Positions 31,660 to 35,452 of a DNA stretch of 35,452 bases are shown piece after piece; within the stretch, counting starts at the first letter, position 1, and each line of letters begins with the position of its first letter. Position numbers and translations under genes: made by a program. The DNA lies in NCBI GenBank assembly GCA_900541235.1, contig UQIW01000023.1, positions 1 through 35,452 on the forward strand, given 5' to 3'. The DNA is from an uncultured Collinsella sp. GTDB taxonomy: Bacteria > Actinomycetota > Coriobacteriia > Coriobacteriales > Coriobacteriaceae. The notes under the pieces are model-generated. The model was not told the DNA's origin. It was given only the letters and a program-made list of their open reading frames with translations, and searched no databases.

Positions 31660-31693
31660 CAGGCCCCGAGTTCCACAGGGAACTCGGGGCCTG
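31660..31693. terminator. 15-bp perfect stem-loop between convergent genes
   Basis: Arms 31660-31674 and 31679-31693 pair perfectly with a 4-nt ACAG loop. It lies between the convergent COG2509 gene and uvrB, 27 nt and 5 nt from their stops, so it can serve both directions. T runs are short on both sides, but the stem is the strongest in the window. Confidence 0.75.
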
Positions 31694-31697
31694 TTCA

Positions 31698-33938
31698 CTA
31701 CTTCCTGAATCGTGCACCCTGGCGTTTTCTGCCCGAAGCAAAGGTAGAGCCCTTGCGAGCCTGCGAACGCAAACGCTCAATCGTTTCGTCCTCAGATGCG
31801 CCCTCAAGCATCGCCCGAATCTGAACGACGGCATCGCGCAGACGCGCCGCCTCCTCAAAGTCCATGGCGGCGGAAGCGTTACGCATGTCTTCCTCCATGG
31901 TCTCGACAATCCGCACGAGCTCGTCATGCGGTAGCCCTTCCAGCTGCTCGGCAAGCGTTTGCTCGGGTGCCACCGTCTCCGGCGCGGCGCCCTCGCCGTT
32001 TTCATCGGGCGTATAGAACGCACCGTGACCCAGCGAATCGCCTCTCGAGCGTCCCTTCGAGCCCACAGTCTTTTCGGCCTCGGCAATAAAGCTCGAAATG
32101 TCGTTAATGGCCTTGCGGACCGTCTTGGGCACAATGCCATGCTCTTCGTTATATGCCATCTGAATCTCACGACGGCGCTGCGTCTCCTCGATGGCTTCTT
32201 TCATCGAATCGGTCACAACGTCTGCATACATGATGACCTCGCCGTCGGCATTACGGGCCGCACGGCCAATCGTCTGAATCAACGAACGGCGGTTGCGCAA
32301 GAAGCCTTCCTTGTCAGCGTCGAGAATTGCCACCAGCGAGACCTCGGGAAGGTCCAGACCCTCGCGGAGCAGGTTGATGCCGACGAGAACATCAATCTTT
32401 CCCTCGCGCAGCGTTCGCAGGATCTCGACACGGTCCATCGTCGCTGTATCGGAGTGCATGTAATTGACCTTAATGCCCGCATCAAGTAGATGGTCGGTCA
32501 GGTCCTCGGCCATGCGCTTGGTCAACGTGGTCACCAGCACGCGCTCCTTGCGGGCAACGCGCTCGCGAATCTCGTCCTCAAGATCGTCAATCTGACCGCG
32601 AACTGGACGCACGTCAATCTTGGGGTCGAGCAGGCCGGTCGGACGAATAATCTGCTCAACGTCGTTCTGGCTAACCCGCAGCTCATAGTCGCCCGGCGTG
32701 GCCGAAACGTAGATGAACTGGGGAATCCTCGCCTCAAACTCATCGAAGCGAAGCGGGCGGTTATCGAGTGCCGAAGGCAGACGAAAACCATGCTCCACCA
32801 GCGTCACCTTACGCGAACGGTCGCCTTCGTGCATGCCGCGGATCTGCGGCACCGTTACATGACTCTCGTCGATGATACAGAGCATGTCCTTAGGAAAGTA
32901 ATCGATCAGGGTAAACGGCGGCTCGCCCGGTTTTCGACCGTCCAGATGACGCGAGTAGTTCTCGATACCGTTGCAAAAACCCATGGTCTCGAGCATCTCG
33001 AGATCATAGTCGGTGCGCTGCTGCAGGCGCTGTGCCTCGAGCAGCTTATCAGTCGCCTTGAGCTCGGCCACACGCTTCTCGCACTCTTCGCTGATTGATT
33101 TCAGAGCCGCTTTGACCTTAGGCTTCTCAGTCACGTAGTGCGAGGCCGGCCACACGGGAATGGCCTCGTACTCACGCAGCATCTCCCCGGTGACCTCGTC
33201 GATCTCGGCAATCAGCTCGACCTCGTCGCCAAAGAACTCAAACCGCAACGGATGCTCGGCATAGGGCGGATATACGTCGACGACATCGCCGCGCACGCGG
33301 AAGGTGCCACGTGCCAAATCATAGTCATTGCGATCGTACTGAATATCGATAAGCGCATGGATAAAGTCATCGCGCTCAAGCGGCACCTTCTTGTCGACGT
33401 TCGGAGCTAGGCCCGCATAGTCCTCGGGAGAGCCAATGCCATAGATACACGAGACCGATGCGACGACGATCACATCGCGTCGAGATAGCAGCGATGCCGT
33501 CGCCTGATGGCGCAGCATCTCGACCTCTTCATTAATCGAGGAGTCTTTCTCGATATACGTATCACTCTGAGGTACATATGCCTCGGGCTGATAGTAGTCG
33601 TAGTACGATACAAAATAGACCACGGCGTTGTTAGGGAAGAATTCCTTGAGCTCGCTCGCAAGCTGAGCGGCAAGCGTTTTGTTGGGAGCCATGACCAGCG
33701 TCGGCTTCCCCAGGGCCTCAATAGTCTTAGCCATCGTGAAGGTCTTGCCCGAACCAGTCACGCCCAGCAAAACCTGATAGCGATCTCCGTCCCTCACGCC
33801 CTGCACAAGCGACTCAATGGCCTTAGGCTGGGAACCAGAGGGCTCGTATGGAGACACGACCTCAAACGGCACCTCAGAGCCCTCAACGCCAAAACGTTTG
33901 AGCTCTCCTCCAACACGCTCAACTTCAAATTCCGCCAT
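31698..33938 (-). CDS. uvrB: excinuclease ABC subunit B
   Basis: Damage-verifying helicase of the UvrABC system. The 746-residue product has Walker A GVTGSGKTFTMA, the beta-hairpin YYDYYQPEAYVP used to probe DNA, the DESH box (DESHVTVPQIRGMH), helicase motifs V/VI (NLLREGLDLPEVS, QTIGRAARNADGEV), and a C-terminal UVR motif (AAMDFEEAARLRDAVVQI) that binds UvrC. A basic tail follows the UVR motif. ATG 33938 has AGGAG 5 nt upstream. Only 51 bp separate it from the transglycosylase gene; a TATACT box on the minus strand in this gap (33964-33969) may be an own promoter. Confidence 0.97.
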   Translation of the reverse strand: MAEFEVERVGGELKRFGVEGSEVPFEVVSPYEPSGSQPKAIESLVQGVRDGDRYQVLLGVTGSGKTFTMAKTIEALGKPTLVMAPNKTLAAQLASELKEFFPNNAVVYFVSYYDYYQPEAYVPQSDTYIEKDSSINEEVEMLRHQATASLLSRRDVIVVASVSCIYGIGSPEDYAGLAPNVDKKVPLERDDFIHALIDIQYDRNDYDLARGTFRVRGDVVDVYPPYAEHPLRFEFFGDEVELIAEIDEVTGEMLREYEAIPVWPASHYVTEKPKVKAALKSISEECEKRVAELKATDKLLEAQRLQQRTDYDLEMLETMGFCNGIENYSRHLDGRKPGEPPFTLIDYFPKDMLCIIDESHVTVPQIRGMHEGDRSRKVTLVEHGFRLPSALDNRPLRFDEFEARIPQFIYVSATPGDYELRVSQNDVEQIIRPTGLLDPKIDVRPVRGQIDDLEDEIRERVARKERVLVTTLTKRMAEDLTDHLLDAGIKVNYMHSDTATMDRVEILRTLREGKIDVLVGINLLREGLDLPEVSLVAILDADKEGFLRNRRSLIQTIGRAARNADGEVIMYADVVTDSMKEAIEETQRRREIQMAYNEEHGIVPKTVRKAINDISSFIAEAEKTVGSKGRSRGDSLGHGAFYTPDENGEGAAPETVAPEQTLAEQLEGLPHDELVRIVETMEEDMRNASAAMDFEEAARLRDAVVQIRAMLEGASEDETIERLRSQARKGSTFASGRKRQGARFRK

Positions 33939-33989
33939 GGATACTCCTAACTCATATATCTGCAGTATACGCAGGCGGCAGGCATAGTC

Positions 33990-34571
33990 CTATACGAACC
34001 AATCGGGATAGAGGGTCTTGTAGCGAACCCAGGCATTATTGACACGAATCAGATACGCCTGCGTCTCGGGAAAGGTGATTGCATTATGAAGCGACGTGCT
34101 CTGCTGCGCCCATCCGTCGACATTGCCCATGCCGGCGTTATAGGCGGCAATGGCACTGTCAGTCGACCCGTTAAAATACGTTAGAAGATACGAAAGATAC
34201 GCACAGCCAAACTCGATGTTCGTAGCGGGATCGTTAAGGTCGCCGGCTGAATACTCGCTGCCATCGACAAGACCCTTGGCAATCATATCCTGGGCAGTCT
34301 CGGGCATCAGCTGCATCAATCCCTGTGCGCCTTGATTCGACTCAGCCTCGGGATCCCAATTCGATTCCGACTTTATGACAGCACACACCAGATACGGATC
34401 AAGATTGTGCGAAATGCTCGATTGCTTTACGTACGCCTCGTAGTCAATTGGATACAAAGGCTTAAAGAAGGCGGCAGGGGCATACGAGTAGACGAGCGAA
34501 ATAAGGCCGAAAACAAACATAACGGCAAGTGGCTCCACGCGATACCACGTAAAGAAACGTGTCTTAGGCAT
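33990..34571 (-). CDS. membrane-anchored lytic transglycosylase (SLT family)
   Basis: Cleaves peptidoglycan between MurNAc and GlcNAc. The short 193-residue product has one N-terminal membrane span (about 12-30) as an anchor, then a compact SLT domain: IKSESNWDPEA with catalytic Glu69, GAQGLMQLMP, and AAYNAGMGNVDGW. No other domains are present. Its ATG overlaps the coaE stop by 8 nt, with a strong GGAGGAG upstream, so it is co-translated with coaE. It faces the outer side of the cytoplasmic membrane. Confidence in the fold is high; its biological role (wall turnover or spore- or secretion-related) is open. Confidence 0.9.
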   Translation of the reverse strand: MPKTRFFTWYRVEPLAVMFVFGLISLVYSYAPAAFFKPLYPIDYEAYVKQSSISHNLDPYLVCAVIKSESNWDPEAESNQGAQGLMQLMPETAQDMIAKGLVDGSEYSAGDLNDPATNIEFGCAYLSYLLTYFNGSTDSAIAAYNAGMGNVDGWAQQSTSLHNAITFPETQAYLIRVNNAWVRYKTLYPDWFV

Positions 34572-35205
34572 CGGTCTCCTCCCTATCCGCTACATCCCCG
34601 AAGCCATGACGCGCAAGCCATGCGTCCAGTTGTTCAAAGAGCGAGTTATCGCCTGCCGAATTATCGATTACCGTCGTAGCGAGATTGCAAAGCGAAGCCT
34701 CATCAGGTTGGCATGCAGAGCGCGCATCAAAATCAGAGGACTCCATACCACGATGAATGGCACGCTCGCGACGAACTGCTAAAGGAGCGCTGATAACCAG
34801 AATTTCATCAGCCAGGCCAAAAGCATCCTCAAAACCAGTCGGAGCAGAAACCTCGACCACCGCAAAAGGATAACGGGGAGATGAAACCGTACAACAAACC
34901 GGATCGAGAATCCTAAGCGAAAGCTGTTCAATCAGAACGGGATGCACGATGCCATTGAGCCGTGCGACCGAATCAGGAGAAGCGAAAGCTCGAGAAGCGA
35001 GGATGCTGCGGCGAATGCCGCCTTCCTCATCCAAAATGTCCCAACCGAATTCATCCGCGAGTGCATTGACGATATCAGAGCCCGGCACATACAGCGATTT
35101 TGCAAGCTCATCCAGATCGATTAGCATAGCGCCACGAGATTCGAAATAGCGGCAGGCAGTCGACTTACCCGAAGCAATATTGCCCAAGACAAATACGGTA
35201 AACAT
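34564..35205 (-). CDS. coaE: dephospho-CoA kinase
   Basis: Last step of coenzyme A synthesis. The 213-residue P-loop kinase has GNIASGKS at 8-15 (the usual form is GGIGSGKS), the substrate region LIDLDELAKSLYVPGS, and a lid segment with RRERAIHRG. The sequence is more divergent than most CoaE proteins (for example Asp-Leu-Asp in place of the common Asp-Ala-Asp), but its order of motifs and length fit, and coaE next to uvrB is common in actinobacteria. ATG 35205 has GGGAGG 5 nt upstream; a TTG one codon before is less likely. Confidence 0.85.
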   Translation of the reverse strand: MFTVFVLGNIASGKSTACRYFESRGAMLIDLDELAKSLYVPGSDIVNALADEFGWDILDEEGGIRRSILASRAFASPDSVARLNGIVHPVLIEQLSLRILDPVCCTVSSPRYPFAVVEVSAPTGFEDAFGLADEILVISAPLAVRRERAIHRGMESSDFDARSACQPDEASLCNLATTVIDNSAGDNSLFEQLDAWLARHGFGDVADREETDA

Positions 35206-35233
35206 CAAGCCCTCCCTAACGCCAATGCGAGTA

Positions 35234-35264
35234 ATTATCGCTCAAATACACTAGAAGGACTCAA
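35234..35264 (-). promoter_or_regulatory. candidate promoter of coaE
   Basis: Minus strand GATAAT (35234-35239) with TTGAGT (35259-35264) at a long 19-nt spacing, in AT-rich DNA 29 nt before the start. Weak but well placed. Confidence 0.3.
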
Positions 35265-35331
35265 AATACAGCCAAACAGTAAGAGCGCATACGGGGGAAC
35301 TAGGTCCCAAAGTACAACGTGTATACAACGC

Positions 35332-35361
35332 AAAAAAGGGGGAGGCCGCGAGGCCTCCCCC
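35332..35361 (-). terminator. rRNA operon terminator
   Basis: A perfect 10-bp GC stem (35338-35347 with 35352-35361), GCGA-type tetraloop and six T on the minus strand, 35 nt after the 5S rRNA end. This is a textbook intrinsic terminator. Confidence 0.92.
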
Positions 35362-35395
35362 TTCCAAGTTCGATGACGGCTCGGTGCCGTCCACC

Positions 35396-35452
35396 GGTCA
35401 GCGGCGCCCTGGCCTCCCACGGGCTGACCCCGCAGTACTCTCGGCGCGATGG
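35396..35452 (-). rRNA. rrf: 5S ribosomal RNA, 3' part (cut by window edge)
   Basis: Read on the minus strand this has the conserved 3' half of bacterial 5S rRNA: the GCCGAGAGTACTGCGGGG stretch, the CCCGTGGGAG helix, and a 3' end GGCGCCGCTGACC that would pair with the missing 5' end. About half the gene is present; the 5' half and presumably 23S and 16S lie beyond the window. The 3' end position is set by eye to within a few bases. Confidence 0.82.

Noticed and set aside
1..35452. CRISPR array, prophage, insertion sequence or tRNA gene
   Set aside because: I saw no spaced direct repeats, transposase, integrase, phage genes or cloverleaf pattern in any intergenic gap. The sialic-acid island has no visible mobility genes or flanking repeats.

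Overview
This is a high-GC, gut-actinobacterial type of sequence. The gene order rapZ-whiA-gap-pgk-tpiA, the GTG starts, the strong AAGGAG ribosome sites and the sialic-acid locus suggest a Coriobacteriia member close to Collinsella. That assignment is inference from gene order and protein style; no marker gene was searched. Nearly everything is on the minus strand. The exception is a plus-strand block of four genes at 25511-31632.

Region by region (+ coordinates): (1) 80-5226: central glycolysis, transcribed leftwards as gap, pgk, tpiA, gpmI, then secG. Terminators follow gap, gpmI and secG; pgk-tpiA-gpmI are tightly coupled. (2) 5420-7258: rapZ-whiA, without the yvcK/cofD gene that usually lies between them. 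(3) 7378-18171: a nine-gene island for sialic acid use. It holds a Tat-exported lipoprotein solute-binding protein, a permease, a fused permease-ATPase and a second ATPase (a Sat/Dpp-type ABC importer). These are followed by two acetyl-xylan-esterase-family proteins (one lacking its catalytic serine), an N-acetylneuraminate lyase, a ROK kinase and NanE. The 365-bp region upstream of the binding protein is full of inverted repeats and is the likely control region. (4) 18172-22305: ybaK-murJ-uvrC operon. (5) 22438-25317: uvrA, with a LexA-like site upstream. (6) 25511-31632 (+): an LTA-synthase-like membrane phosphotransferase, an Mrp/ApbC ATPase, an HI0933-type flavoprotein and a COG2509-type FAD protein. 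(7) 31698-35205: coaE, a small membrane-anchored lytic transglycosylase, and uvrB. (8) 35332-35452: the 3' end of a 5S rRNA and its terminator, i.e. the end of an rRNA operon that continues outside the window.

How the genes work together: the importer brings in sialic acid, the active esterase probably removes O-acetyl groups, NanA splits it to ManNAc and pyruvate, the ROK kinase makes ManNAc-6-P and NanE converts that to GlcNAc-6-P. nagA and nagB are not in the window, nor is a sialidase or an obvious dedicated regulator. The island lies between uvrC and rapZ, genes that are neighbours in many actinobacteria, which suggests insertion into a conserved block. The most unusual items are the esterase paralogue that has lost its nucleophile and lid region, the fused SatC-like subunit without the usual C-terminal cysteines, a 98-nt highly structured element between the kinase gene and nanE, and nested inverted repeats upstream of the transporter.
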